The notes beneath the pieces are model-generated. The model searched no databases and had not been told where the DNA came from. It saw only the letters and a list, made by a program, of their open reading frames with translations. Both the position numbers and the translations under genes were made by a program. Below are positions 1 through 11,700 of a stretch of DNA of 64,000 nucleotides, one piece after another. Every line of letters begins with the position of its first letter. Positions within the stretch are counted from its first letter, which is position 1. The stretch covers positions 1-64,000 of the forward strand of contig NZ_CCAE010000021.1 of the NCBI RefSeq assembly GCF_000723405.1, written 5' to 3'. Source of the stretch: Hydrogenophaga intermedia. GTDB lineage: Bacteria; Pseudomonadota; Gammaproteobacteria; Burkholderiales; Burkholderiaceae_C.

Positions 1-179
1 GGCGGCGGTGGCGGGGGCTTCAACAGCTCGATCTGCTGCACCGCCCGCTTCTTCGCCCCCTCGGCAGGCGAAGAAAACAGCTGGTACAGCCAGACCGCCA
101 GCGAGATCAGCAGCGCCGCCAGCAGCGCGACGAGCGCCACACGGGCGATCAGCGCGTAGCGCCTGGGTCCTTCGGACAT
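1..179 (-). CDS. TonB-like energy transducer, N-terminal part (runs off the window)
   Basis: Only the first ~59 codons are in the window, starting at an ATG at 179 and reading off the left edge. The protein begins MSEGPRRYALIARVALVALL, has a single membrane segment at about residues 10-32, and then enters a proline run (KPPPPP). That layout, a short cytoplasmic tail, one anchor and a Pro-rich periplasmic linker, is typical of TonB. It follows exbD after 11 nt and is the third gene of an ExbB-ExbD-TonB set that powers outer-membrane transport from the proton gradient. The receptor-contacting C-terminal domain is outside the window, so the identification rests on the N-terminus and gene order. 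Confidence 0.7.
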   Translation of the reverse strand, partial: MSEGPRRYALIARVALVALLAALLISLAVWLYQLFSSPAEGAKKRAVQQIELLKPPPPP

Positions 180-190
180 CGCTTGCTCGC

Positions 191-601
191 TCAGGGGTTC
201 GAGCGCTGGGTGACGAGGCCGATCTGGTTGAGATCGATCCGGCCCAGCAAGTCCAGCACCTGCACGACCTTTTCGTACTGCACGGCCGAATCGCCTTTCA
301 CGACCACCGGAAACTCGGGCGTGTTGGCCTTGAACTGCAGCAGCCTGGCTTCCAGGTCGGCCAGCGTGGCCATGGGGTAGGCGTCCAGGTAGAGCGCGCC
401 GGTCTCGGTGATGGTGATGGCGCGCGTGGCCGGCTTGGCCAGGCTGGGCGTGTTGCTCGCGCGCGGCAGGTTCACCTTGATGCCCTGCACCGAGGCGGTC
501 GTCATCAGGATGAAGATCACCAGCAGCACGTACGCCAGATCCAGCATCGGGGTGATGTTGATGTCGTCGTAGACCGCGCCGTCGTCCTGAACCTTGGCCA
601 T
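191..601 (-). CDS. exbD: ExbD/TolR family biopolymer transport protein
   Basis: 136 residues, the normal ExbD size. After a short cytoplasmic start (MAKVQDDGAVYDDINITPML) comes one membrane segment, LAYVLLVIFILMTT, containing the family pattern INITPMLD-x-x-x-VLLVIFI with the membrane-embedded Asp. A periplasmic domain of about 95 residues follows. I chose the ATG at 601 because GGAG lies just upstream and the extra upstream codons do not resemble the family. It sits between the exbB fusion gene and the TonB-like gene, almost abutting both. Family role: the ExbB-ExbD proton channel energises TonB. Confidence 0.93.
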   Translation of the reverse strand: MAKVQDDGAVYDDINITPMLDLAYVLLVIFILMTTASVQGIKVNLPRASNTPSLAKPATRAITITETGALYLDAYPMATLADLEARLLQFKANTPEFPVVVKGDSAVQYEKVVQVLDLLGRIDLNQIGLVTQRSNP

Positions 602-602
602 C

Positions 603-2348
603 TCAGTCTCCGTAGGTCTCGGCCATGCGCGTGACGAACTCGTCGACAAAGACGGTCATGTCGTTCGACAGCGTCTTGATCTTCGTCTGCAGGTAGTTGT
701 AGCCAAACAGCGCGGGGATGGCGACGCCCAGGCCGGCCACCGTGGCCACCAGCGCGGCCGCGATGCCGGGTGCGATGGCGTTCACGTTCACGTCGCCGGC
801 CGCGGCAATTGCCGCGAAGGTGATCATCACGCCCACCACCGTGCCCAGCAGGCCCAGGAACGGGCCGCCCGAGATGGCGATGGTCAGCAGCACCATGCCG
901 CTGTCCAGGCGCGCGCGCTCGCGCGTCATCTGCGCGTCCAGCGCGGCGCGCACGGCCAGCATGGCGCGCTCGCTCACCGACGGCGCGACCACGCCGTCGT
1001 GCTGCACGGTGGCGGTGTTCGCCTCGCCCAGGTGAAAGCGCGACTTGAGTTCCTTCGCGCCCACTTCGTAGATGCGCATGAGCGGCGAGTGGCGGTACTG
1101 CGGCGCCTGCGCGGCAAGGCCGTCGAGCCGGCTGGCGTGTTCCTTCGCGCTGGCGTTGAGCGAGCGCAGTTGCGCGCTGAGCTGCTGGAACGCCTCGTTG
1201 AAACGCGGGTTGCTCTTCTCCACGCGCGACAGCAGCATGGCCTTGGCCCACATCACGTAGATGGCCACGAACAGCATGAGCACGCAGATGATGGTCACCA
1301 CCCAGCCGTCCACCGTCAGGTTGTTCATGGTGGCCATGAAGTAACCCGTCTCGGCACCGCCTTCGGTGCTCTCCTCCTCGCCCTGGCGCACGAGCTTCGT
1401 GGCCATGCCCTGGTTGTCCACGAGCGCGGCCACCCAGGCGGCGGGGCGAGCGACGGTGGACACCTGCACCTCGTCGATCTCGCCCACCAGGCCAGCGCCG
1501 AGCGTGAGCGCCGGTGCGGCGGCGAAAGGCGCGGCGGCCGTGGCCACCGGCTGGCCGTTCACGTACAGCGTGAGCGCGGCGGCGTCCCAGCTCAACGCAA
1601 TGTGGTGCCAGGCGTTGAGCGACAGCGGCGTGGGCGCGGCGGCGCGCGCGCTGCCCACGGTGACCACGGGCGTGCCTTGCGCGAGCGCGAGCGTGAGGCC
1701 GCCATAGGCCAGCAACTGGCCATCGATCTGTTCGGGCTTGATCCACGCCGACAGCGTGAAACCATTGCCCGCGGCCAGCGTGGGCGCGCCGGCCTGCAGG
1801 CCGCCGTCACCGGCCAGGCGCGCCGAGCCACCGATGAGACCGGCGGGCACGAAGCTCACGGTGCCACCACTCACGTGGTTGCCGGCGCTCGCGCTGTCCT
1901 GCGGCAGCCCGGTCTCTTCGGCCATTGACCACACGGCCCATTGCGACTCGGCGTACACCGGCATGGCTTGCGCGGGCGGCGCCGCGTCGTTGCCGTAGTA
2001 CAGCCAAACGTGCTGGGCCGCGTTGCCAGCGGCCACGCGGGGCACGCGCACCCACACGAAGGCCAGTTCGTTGAGCGAGTCGAAGCGCTCGATGCGGTGC
2101 GCGAGCACGGTCTTGTCGTCTTCGGCGACGAAGCGCAGGTCGCTGCCATCTTCCTTGGCGCTGAGGAAATCGAAGCCGGCGGTGGACAGGCGCACGAGCA
2201 CGGGCAGGTCCGTCAACTCGGCGTTGATACCGGCGGCCTGGGTGTCCAGCGTGATCTTTTTGCGCACGGTCCAGTCCTCGTTCCACCAGGCGTGGGCGGA
2301 CAGGGGGAGCAGCATCGCGAGCGCGAACAGGGCGAAAAGGCGTTTCAT
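603..2348 (-). CDS. DUF2341/LamG-ExbB (MotA/TolQ/ExbB) fusion protein
   Basis: 581 residues, over twice the size of a normal ExbB. A signal peptide (residues 1-20, ending SAHA) precedes a DUF2341-like region beginning WWNEDWTVRKKITLDT (about 20-130). Next is a concanavalin/LamG-like jelly roll (about 140-310, with LNAWHHIALSWD and LYVNGQPV). A typical ExbB proton-channel unit follows: first membrane segment near 346-367, a cytoplasmic stretch, then the paired helices GPFLGLLGTVVGVMITF and GIAAALVATVAGLGVAIPAL. Topology implies the two extra domains are periplasmic. The gene directly precedes exbD and lies downstream of the tps pair, separated from it by a hairpin-repeat pair. The channel role is inferred from the family; a polymer-binding role for the LamG part is a guess. 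Confidence 0.88.
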   Translation of the reverse strand: MKRLFALFALAMLLPLSAHAWWNEDWTVRKKITLDTQAAGINAELTDLPVLVRLSTAGFDFLSAKEDGSDLRFVAEDDKTVLAHRIERFDSLNELAFVWVRVPRVAAGNAAQHVWLYYGNDAAPPAQAMPVYAESQWAVWSMAEETGLPQDSASAGNHVSGGTVSFVPAGLIGGSARLAGDGGLQAGAPTLAAGNGFTLSAWIKPEQIDGQLLAYGGLTLALAQGTPVVTVGSARAAAPTPLSLNAWHHIALSWDAAALTLYVNGQPVATAAAPFAAAPALTLGAGLVGEIDEVQVSTVARPAAWVAALVDNQGMATKLVRQGEEESTEGGAETGYFMATMNNLTVDGWVVTIICVLMLFVAIYVMWAKAMLLSRVEKSNPRFNEAFQQLSAQLRSLNASAKEHASRLDGLAAQAPQYRHSPLMRIYEVGAKELKSRFHLGEANTATVQHDGVVAPSVSERAMLAVRAALDAQMTRERARLDSGMVLLTIAISGGPFLGLLGTVVGVMITFAAIAAAGDVNVNAIAPGIAAALVATVAGLGVAIPALFGYNYLQTKIKTLSNDMTVFVDEFVTRMAETYGD

Positions 2349-2481
2349 GGTCGTGCGAAACAGAACCGCCGTGCGGCGGAAAAACGAAGAAGGTACGAAG
2401 GGATGGCGGCGGGCTTGTGTCAGAACGAAGGCATCACCCGATCGGACTATTCAGATGGGGGGCTCCTTCTCGGGTGGCTCC

Positions 2482-2734
2482 GGTCGGCGGTGATCGGGTG
2501 TCCGGCTCCGCGACTGTCCCCCGGAGCGGATCGCTGGCGCGCTCCGCTCCTCCTCCTTTATGTCGCTGCGCCGGACACCCGATCACCGCCGACCTCGTTG
2601 GCACTCGTCTGTTGGCGCGCCACCGCTTCTTTGGCTCGCGGACGCTGGGTGCCTTGTGTAGCGAAATAAAGGAGGAGGACGGCGCAGCCGTCCGGGGGAC
2701 ATTCGCGGAACAAGGCACCCAGCGTCCGCGAGCC
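2482..2734. repeat. Family-1 hairpin repeat, pair A
   Basis: The 440 bp between the exoprotein gene and the ExbB fusion hold no gene but two head-to-head hairpin units: 2482-2594 (forward) and 2633-2734 (reverse). Unit 1 has perfect 25-bp outer arms (2482-2506 with 2570-2594). Unit 2 has perfect 25-bp arms (2633-2657 with 2710-2734) of unrelated sequence. Inside the arms both carry the family blocks TCCGCGAATGTCCCCCG and CTCCTCCTTTATTTCGCT (one substitution per block in unit 1), surrounding a second, unit-specific inner stem. Pairs B and C have the same design. It has no T-tract after the stems, so it does not look like an ordinary terminator. Confidence 0.9.
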
Positions 2735-2788
2735 CGCGAGGTGCAACGCACCAAACTTGCGAAGCGCCACCCGATGGCAAGCGTCCGT

Positions 2789-5700
2789 TCACTCTCCAAA
2801 CCCCAGCACCTCGACGCGAACAACGGAAGGCCGCAGCGAGCTGGCGAGCTCTTGCGCGGCCCTGGCCGATTCGGCAGCGGCCTGATTGAGCGACTCCACC
2901 ACGTCCGCGGCGTCGTTGCCACCACTGGTGGCGCCGGACGAGGCCGCCGTGACGGCGCTCGTGTCGGCCACCGGCGTGCCGGTGCTGGTGCCGCTCACCG
3001 AGATGTTGTCGGCCCCCAGCACCACCTGCGCGGCGATGTTGAGGTTGCCCGCGCGGATGCCCGCGTCGCCCGCGTTCACCGTGCCCTTGGGCGCGATCAG
3101 GTCGACGTCGCCGGCCTCGACTCCGGGGCTCTCGAGCGCGCCGATGCCCGAGCCCGAGGCGGCGCCCACCAGCTCCTGCGTCACCGTCCCCGTGCTCGGA
3201 TCGACCTTGACGATCGGCGGCGGCACGGCCGAAGCCGTCTTCGCGCCCCGACCCGCGTCGATGTCGCCCTCGCTCGACCACAGCAGCACGTCGCCACCGC
3301 CCACGGTGAGCACGCGCGACTGGTTCACCAGCACGTCCTCGCGCGCCATGGCGCGCACATCACCCTCGGCCGCGGCGACGATGCCCAGCACGTTGTTGCC
3401 CACGTTGACGAGATTGGCCGGCGTGTTGGCCAGGCCCACCACGATGCCGCCGCCCGGCACCATGATGTCGATGTCGCCGCCGCGCTCGGTCTTGATGCGG
3501 CTGGCGAACAGGTTCAGATCGCCCTGGTAGGTGCCGTCGGTGCCGATGCCGGGGAACACCAGCTCGAGCGCGGCGTAGCCACGCGCGAAGTCGCCGGCGA
3601 AGCCGCTGCTGGCGTCGTTGGCGTCGCGACCGGTGGTGCGCAGCGCGGTGAACACGAATTCGCGCACGCGGTCGTGGCGCTGGTCGTCCGGCAGCCCGGC
3701 CACGGCCGCCACGGCGGCGGCGGCGCTGCCGCCCGTCAGCGAAGCGTCTCCCGTCAGCCAGCGCGCCAGCGCCAGATCGGTCTCGCTCGGCGAGCCAGAG
3801 GCCAGGCGCTGCTGCAAGCGGGCCAACGCGCCGTCCACGTCGAAGCCCTTGGGCCCCAGGCCGGCGAAGACCGCCAGATCCGCGCCGGTGGCCGGCAGGT
3901 TGGCGTTGTCCAGGTCGCCGCGGCTCAGGATGCCGCCCGAGGTGCCCAGGCTGATGTTGCGGCCGGCGGCCACGGTCATGCGGCCCTGGCCGGCAACGCG
4001 AAGGCCATCTGCATCGGAGCGAAGACCGCCATCGGCGTAGCGGATGTCGCGGCCGGCCTCCACCACGCTGCGGTCGCTGGTGTTGGCATGCTGCACCGCC
4101 AGGTTCAGGTTGACCACGTCGCGGCCCGCACGTACCTCGGCAGACTTGGCCAGGTCCAGTGAAATGTTCTGTCCGTCGGACTGCGACACGCCGCGCACGT
4201 CGCCCTGCACCGCATAGACCTTGGCCGTGCTGCTGTCGCCGGTGTGCACGGGCGTGTTGGCATGGCGCTGGCCCACCGTGGGCGACAGCACCGTCCCCGG
4301 CAGGTTCGTCGGCCGCCATGCACTGGCCACCTGCGAGGGATCGTTGTCGCTCATGACGAGGTTCACGTTGACGAGCACCGACTCCTGCGCCATCAACTCA
4401 AGCTGCCCGGTGGTCGACGGCATCATCGTGCGCTCGCTGCTCACCGCGGTCCTGGACAGCACCACGTCGCCATTGAACGCGGTCATGCTCATCGATGGCG
4501 GCAGGTAGCCCAGCAGGTTGCGATAGGCCTCGCGGTCGGTGATCTGCACCGTATCGCCATAGAGCGAGTAGGCCCGATACAGGGCGGAGACACCGTCGGT
4601 CGAACTGCCGGCGAGGTCGTGCAGCACGGTGTCGCCGTTGAGGCTGCTCACGCGCACGGCGCTGTCGCTGCCATAGGTGGAGAAGACCGATTCCCGCTGC
4701 GCGCCCTGGGCGTTGGAACGCACGTTGAAGTTGTCGTTGGCGCCATAAGACTGGATGACGAGCTGCGGGTTGATCACGCCGTGAAGGTTCACATCGCCCG
4801 TGGCGCGCACCTCGGCCGATGCATTGCCCAGCGCGATCACCGGATAGACCTTGCCGGTCAGCACGGTCTGGCCGCTGTCGATCGCGCCACCCGCGACCAC
4901 GCGCACGGAGCCCTCGTCGGCCATGTACTGGCCACCCAGCACGTCGCCACCGGCCTCCACCGTCACATGGCCGCCGCCGGTCTTCACCAGCGCGGCCGCG
5001 TCGGGCGTGCCGGACGCCATGCGACCCTGCGTGGGCGCGCTGGCGGACACGTTGTTCACATTGCCCCCGGCGCGCAGGGACACGTCGCCGCCGCCCAGCG
5101 CGCCCACGCCCTGCGCGAACTGATCGAAGCGCACCCACCACGCCGGGGTTCCCTGCTGGCCGGTGAGGTAGCCGCTGCCATCCGCGTTCAGCCGGCCCTG
5201 GCGGAACAGCCACTCCGAGTAGAGCTGCGACGAGGCCACGCCGGTGATGTCGCGCCCCGCTTGCAAGGACACATCGCCGCCGCCTTGCGTGAAGTAGGCG
5301 CGCTGCAAGGTGATCGGTGGGGTGAAACCATCCAGCGCGGGCGAGAGCCTGCCCGCGGTGTAGATCGCCGAGGAGTTCGAGGCCAGCTTGATGTCCCGGC
5401 CCGCCGCCACGTCGATGTGGCCCGTGCCGGTGCGCACCACCTTGCCCGCCGCCACCGTCACGTCGCCCACGCCCGCGCGCGTCGACAGGGGATCGGCCGC
5501 GCTGGCGTCGGCCCCGGCCACCAGGCGGTAGGACCAGGAACGGCCGCCGCGCACGGTGTCGGGCAGCAGCGTGGACGGCGTGGTGCCGGTGATGGGCGCC
5601 GCGTTGGTGAAGCCGTCGGACAGGTGGCCATTGACCTGCAGGTTGCCCTGCGCGCGCATCGTGAGCACGCCTGGCTCATCGCCGGCCGTGGCGCTGGCCA

Positions 5701-8700
5701 GGTTCCAGTCGTTGGCCACCGTCAGGTCGCCGCTGGAACGCACCTCGGTGCCCGAGACGATGTGCACCGCCGGGTTGCCGTCCTGACCCAGGCGGGTCTT
5801 GATCGCGCCGTGGTTCGCGGCGTAGGCCGTGTTGTCGGCGTTGATGGACGTCAGGCTCAGGGTGCTGCCGCTGCTGCCGCCCGTGGCGTTGAGCGTGGTG
5901 ATGCCCTCGTAGACGCGAACGGCTTCGATGTCGACCGTGCCCGCGCCCAGGATGGCGCTGTCCAGCGCGGTGACGGCCACGTCGTTGCCCGTGCGCATGG
6001 CGCGCAGGTTCACGCGCCCCGCCTCGCCACCTGCGCCAGCGCGCACGTCGATCGTCGCCCCCGCCGCGAGGTCCAGTGCGCCGCCGCTGCCGGTGCCCAG
6101 CTCCACGCGCCCGCCGTCGCCGCCGGCCTGCGTGGCCGAGGCTTCCAGGCGCGCGCCGCCGCGCAGCGTGAGCGAGTCGCCCGCATAGGCGCTGATGTGG
6201 CCGCCGTCCACGCCGTTCGCGTTCAGCGTGCCGAGGATGTCGATGGAGCCCGCGTCGGCCGACAGCGCGATGCGCTCGGCGCGCATGGTCTGGCCGGCGC
6301 CGATGCTCAGGTCGCCAGTGCGCGCGCGCAGCGAGCGTTCGCCGGTGAAGCCGTTGCCCAGGGCGGTGTTGATGGCGTCCGCATTGGCCAGGGTGTGTGC
6401 GTCAATACGCGCCACCGCCCCCTTGCCGGTCTTGCCTTGCGCGTCGGCCACGGTCTCGCCGCGCAGCGTGCCGGTGGGCAGGCTCACCGTGCCGTTCACG
6501 GCGGACACGTTCAGCGTGCCGCCGTCGGCGCCCGCCGCGCCCGATACATCGATGCGGGACGCCGCGTCCAGGGCCACGTTGCCGCTGTCGCTGCGCAGCG
6601 TGACCTGGCCACCCCAGGTGCCACGCTTCTCATCGAAGAAGGCCACCTCGCGGCCGGCCACGTTCACGTCGGCGCGATCGCCCAGTTGCACGTCACCGGT
6701 ACGCGCGTGCAGCTCCAGCGAGCCGCTGGCCAGTTGCGCGCGTGTGTCGAAATCGATCGCGTCGGCGCGCAGCGTCCAGCTCGCGCCCAGGCCACCGGCC
6801 GCACCGGTGGGCGCGGCAGCGCCGCCGTCGCTCAGCGCCAGCGTGCCCAGACCGGCCGCCAGTTCGAGCGTCTGCTTCGCACCGGCCTCGCCCGTCAGGC
6901 GCGCGGTGGTCACTGTCGTGGCGGTGTCCAGGCGTGTGGTGCCCGCGCCCGAGGCGTTCAGGGTGTTGGCGTCGATGGCCACGCCCGAGAAGCCGCCAAT
7001 GGTCTTGTCGCCCACGCCCAGAGTCAGCGTGTCCGCCTGCAGCGTGAGCGTGCCCGTGCCCGCCGCAGTGCCGGGGTTGTAGGCCGCGCCGGCCTGATTG
7101 CTCAGACTCAGTTCGCGCGCGGCAAGACGCACCTGGTCGCCCGCGCCGCCCGCGCCCGCGATGCCACCGCCCTGCAGGCTCAGGCGCTGCAGCGTGGGCT
7201 CACCGTTCGGATCGCGACCGCCCACGTCCACGCTGCCGTAGATGTCGAAGGTGGTGTAGCTGGACAGCGTGAGGCTGCGCAGGCCCAACAGGTCGTCGAG
7301 GTCGTCCTGCGAGAACGTGATGCCTTCCACGGCGCCGACGGGCGAGCCCAGGTTCACGCGCGCCGCGCCTACCGCGAGCTCGCCGGCCACCGGCTGGCCC
7401 TTGCGCGAAAAGCGCGTTTCGCCCGCAAAAGCGTTGTCGCGCGTGGCGTCGAGGTTGATCGAGCGCGCCGCCTGAACGACCGCGCTTTGTGCGGCGTTGA
7501 GCGTGCCCTGGCTGCGGTCCGGCGAGCCGGTGCGAGAGAAGGTGGCCGCGCTCGATGAGGCGCGCACGAAGGCGCCGTTGCCCGCGGTGGTGTAGTGGCC
7601 CGCGTCGCCATCGGCGCCCTGCGCGTCGATCGCGCTGCCTTCGGCCAGCGTGAGCGTGTCGCGCGCCGCCAGCATCACCTCGGGCCCGCGCAGCGCGGAC
7701 GCGCCGCCAATGGCCAGCGTCAGGTCTTCGCTGTGCACGGTCAGCGTGGTGGTGTTGCCGCCGCGTTCGCGCGTGGCGCCCAGCAGCAGGCTCTCGGCAC
7801 CCAGGGCATTGAGGTCGTCCACGTTCAGGCGCGTGGCGGTGGGATCGATGCCGGTCGCGTTGGCCCCGGCGATCACCAGGTTCGGCGCGGCGATGTCCAC
7901 CGCCGCGCCCCGTCCACCGGCGGCCGGCGAGCCGATCAGGCGGCCGTCGAGTTCGAGCTGGCCCTGCGTGAGCATGGACAGGCGCCCGGCGTCCTGCGGC
8001 CGCAGCGTGTCGGTGCCAAAGAAGCCGGAGGCGCGCGCGAGCGTGAACTCCGAGCGCGCGCGCACCTGGTCCTGTGTGAGCACGTCGATGGCGCGCCAGC
8101 CGCCTTCGCGCGTGGCGCCCGCGCGGCTGTCGGTGAGGTAGCCCGAGGTGACCTGGATGCCGTCCTGGCGCGTGAAGGCCTCGGGGCGCACGGCCACGCT
8201 CTCACCCAGGCGAACCGCCATGGCGCCCGGCAGCAGCGCGTAGTGGGCGGGCAGCAGGGTGTAGGTGCCCGCGGGCAGGCCGGGCACACCCGACAGGTAG
8301 ACCGTGGTGCCCACGGCCCGGTTCATGCCTTCCTGCGGATCGCCCGGCGCGAAGCCGCCCGCGTAACCCGGCACGATGGCGTAGGTGTTCGCAGCACCGA
8401 GGATGTCGCGCGAGCCGCCCGGGCCGACGGAGAATTCATAGCCCTGCACGTCGCCGCCGCCGGCCACGTTGATCGTCGCCCCCTCCTTCACCTGCACCGA
8501 TCCACCGGACAGATTGACCGCCTTCTCGGGCAGCGCGTCCAGTTCCAGCTGACCGCCCGGCACGTCGGCCGGGTTGAGGTTGACCACCCACTGCGTGCCG
8601 TTCTGGATCTGACCCAGCGGCAGCACCTGGCCCGCGTCCGCCGCGACCGAGGTGAGGCTGCCCGCTTCAAGCTTGAGCTCGTTCTGCGCCACCAGGTCGA

Positions 8701-11700
8701 TGCTGCCCAGCGGCGCGATGACGCGGCCGGCCTGCGTGATGTTCTGCGCCTCCACGCGCAGGCTGCCGGCGGCCGACCACACCGGCGCCGCCACGCCGGT
8801 GCTCTCGAAGCGCACGTCGCGGCCGGTGGCCTGGATCCTCACATCGGCGAAGCTGGTGGGCGAGACCGAACCGCCGCGCAGGGTGAGATCGCCGGTGGTG
8901 GCGATGGTGGCGCTGTGTTCATAGGCGCCAGCGGCGTCCAGGCGCGTCACGCCCGCCAGTTGCACGCGCTCGCTGCCGGTGAGCTCGCTGCGCTGCATGC
9001 CGCGCAGGCGGACGTTGCCCGCCAGCTCCAGCAGGTGCGCGTCGGCGCGCAGCACGCCGTTGTTCGCGCTGCTGCCTTCGGTACCCACGCGGCCGCGGTT
9101 GCTCGCGTCCCAATTGCCCAGTCGCACCGCGTCGGCCACCAAGTGGGCGTCGCCGCGCGTCTCGATGCGCGCCGCGTCGAGCTGGATCTCGCGCAGCGGC
9201 ACCGCGCGGCCATCGCCCAGCGCCAGGCCCTGCTCGAGCACGATGCCGTCGCGGCTGGAAAAGCGCAGTTGCTCGAAGCCCGCGGCCTCCAGCGCATCGG
9301 TGCCGATGCTGGCGCGCACCTCGCCCGTGAGCGGCACGGAATCGCCGAAGTCGAGGCCCGCCGTCTGCGGCGCCACGGTGTTGGACAGGACCATGGCGCG
9401 CGCCAGGCTGTCGTAGCCGGTCTGCCCCTCCACGCGCGCGTTCTTCGACAGCGTCACCGACAGGGCGCCGCCCTGGTAGTCGGGCGCGCCGCCGCGCGCG
9501 GCCAGCGTGGCGTCGAACAGCAGGCCCTCCTCGGCGAACAGGTTCACCTGGCCCGCGCCACTGCCCACGGATTCGACGTGCACGCCACGCGCGTCGCGCG
9601 ACACGTAGGCCACGGGCGCGCTGCCCGACACGTCGATCGTGGCTCCTTGCTCGGCCACCAGGTAGCCGGTGCGTGCATCGAGCTTGACCGTACCGCCGGC
9701 CAGCACCTCACCCTGCGTGAGGCCCTGGTCGTTGGTGGTGATGCGGGGCGTGCCACTGGCGTCCAGGCGCGCGTTGGCGCCCAACCAGAGGGTGTTGGTC
9801 TCGAGCGAGCCCGAGGAGAACCCCGAACTCCGGTCCAGGGTGAGGTCGATGGTGCCACCGCGCGCCACCAGCGCCCCCTCGACCTCGATGCTGTTGCGCG
9901 CCTCCAGTTCGATGAGGCCCCCCGGGTCCACATTGACCCGCGCGCCCTCACCGATGCGCAGCTCGCCGGTGCCCGCGCCCGAATCCCCGGCGCTCAAGGC
10001 GATCGAGGCCGCCGGCCGCTCCCAGGCATCGCGCGTGACCGGCGTGCCGATGGACGCCAGCGCGCTGCCCGTGGGCCGCGTGAGCGCGTCCGTGTCCGGA
10101 TCGATCTGCTGCACACGCACGTCCACCTGCGCGCCGTCGACCACGTCCAGGCGCTGCAGGCCGCGGATGTCGTACTGCGCGAAGCCGCCGCGCTGGAAGG
10201 CGTCCGCCCCCAACACCAGCAGGCCATCGCCCTGCCCCGAGCCACCGATCTGCACGCGCTCGCTGGTGAGCGCCAGAGAACCACCCTGCTCGATGCCGTG
10301 CGCCTGCAGCGTGGCGCCGTCCAGGCCCTGCACGTGGTTGCCGCCGATGGTGATGTCGCCGCCACGCCCCGCGTGCAGCGCGCCACCCTGGCCCACCCGG
10401 CCGCCACCGTCGGCGTCGATGCGCACGCCCTTACCCAGCGCCACGGTGCCGCGCGAGAACACCAGGCCGCCGGAGGCCTGGCCCTCTGCCACCAGCGACA
10501 CACTGCCGCCGTCGATGACCGGCGCCATACCGGCGCCGCCAGGCACGCCGCGGCGCTGGTTCACCCAGGCGCCCTGCACCTGCAGCGCCACGCCGTCGCG
10601 CACGCTCAGCGTGGTGTCGGCCACCACGTTCATGGCGTTGTTGCGGGCGGTGATGTCGATATGCCCGCCTTGCGCGGTGATGTCGGCGTTCACGTTCACC
10701 TGGCGCCCGGCGATGGTGACCCCACCGCCCTGCGGCGTGCGCAGCGCGTCGCGCACCTCGGCGGCCTGGTTCGTGAAGACCTCGAGCTGCGCCACGCGGC
10801 CTTCGCCCACCAGGGTGGCGTCCAGCGTGAGCGTGTCCTTCAGCGGATCGACCAGTGCCTCGTGGCGCGCGAACTGGCCCGGCAGCGGGCCACCGTTGGC
10901 GATCACCACGTTCTGGTTGAGCTTGTGGTCCTTCAAGGCGTCGCCCACGCCCTGCGTACCGAACGTGAGCGTGGCGCCACGGGGCAGATGGCCAGAGAGC
11001 TGCTGACGTTCGCCGGCCACGGTGCGTCCCTCGACGCTGCCGCCGAAGTACGCCGCACCCATGCTCTGCACGTTCATGCGCCCGGCGTCCTGTCCTTGCG
11101 TGTAGCCCTGAACCACGCGCTGGGCGCTGGGCAGTTCGATCACCTCCTGCTCGTTCCATTTGTCGTAATTCACGACATAACGGCTCACGATCGCGTCGTA
11201 GCGCGTGCTGGCGCTGGCGTCCGCCAGGTCGGTGAGCTTGCCCCGGCTGGAGAGCACCGTGGTCTTGGCCACGTCCTGGGTGTACTTCACGCTGCCGCCC
11301 GAGAGGTCGAAGCTGGCGCCCTGCTCGACGATGGTCTGGCCTTCGGAGCGAAGGCTGATGGTGCCGCCATGCGTGGAGCGCTCGGCGATGCCGCGCTCCA
11401 GGCGCGCGCGGTAGGCCAGCAGGCTGTCGCGTGCGATCAGCGTGTCCTTGCCGGCGTCCGAATTGGCCAGGGCCTGCTCGATGTCCACCCAGGCCTTCTG
11501 TCCGCGCAGCGGGCCGTTCTGGTTGACCGGAGAATCCTTCAACTCGTCGCCACGCAGTTCCACCTCGACCGTGTTGCGCGCGGCCGAGACCTCCACGTCA
11601 CGCAAACCCGACACGTCGATGCGCGCGCCCTGGGCGATGTGGATGCTGGCCTGAGTCGAGGGCGCGCTGCCCGCGCCGTTGAGCGAACCGCCGGTGACCA

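Noticed and set aside
2417..2925. Open frames over hairpin pair A (plus and minus strand)
   Set aside because: They have no ribosome-binding site or recognisable protein and are accounted for by the inverted repeats.
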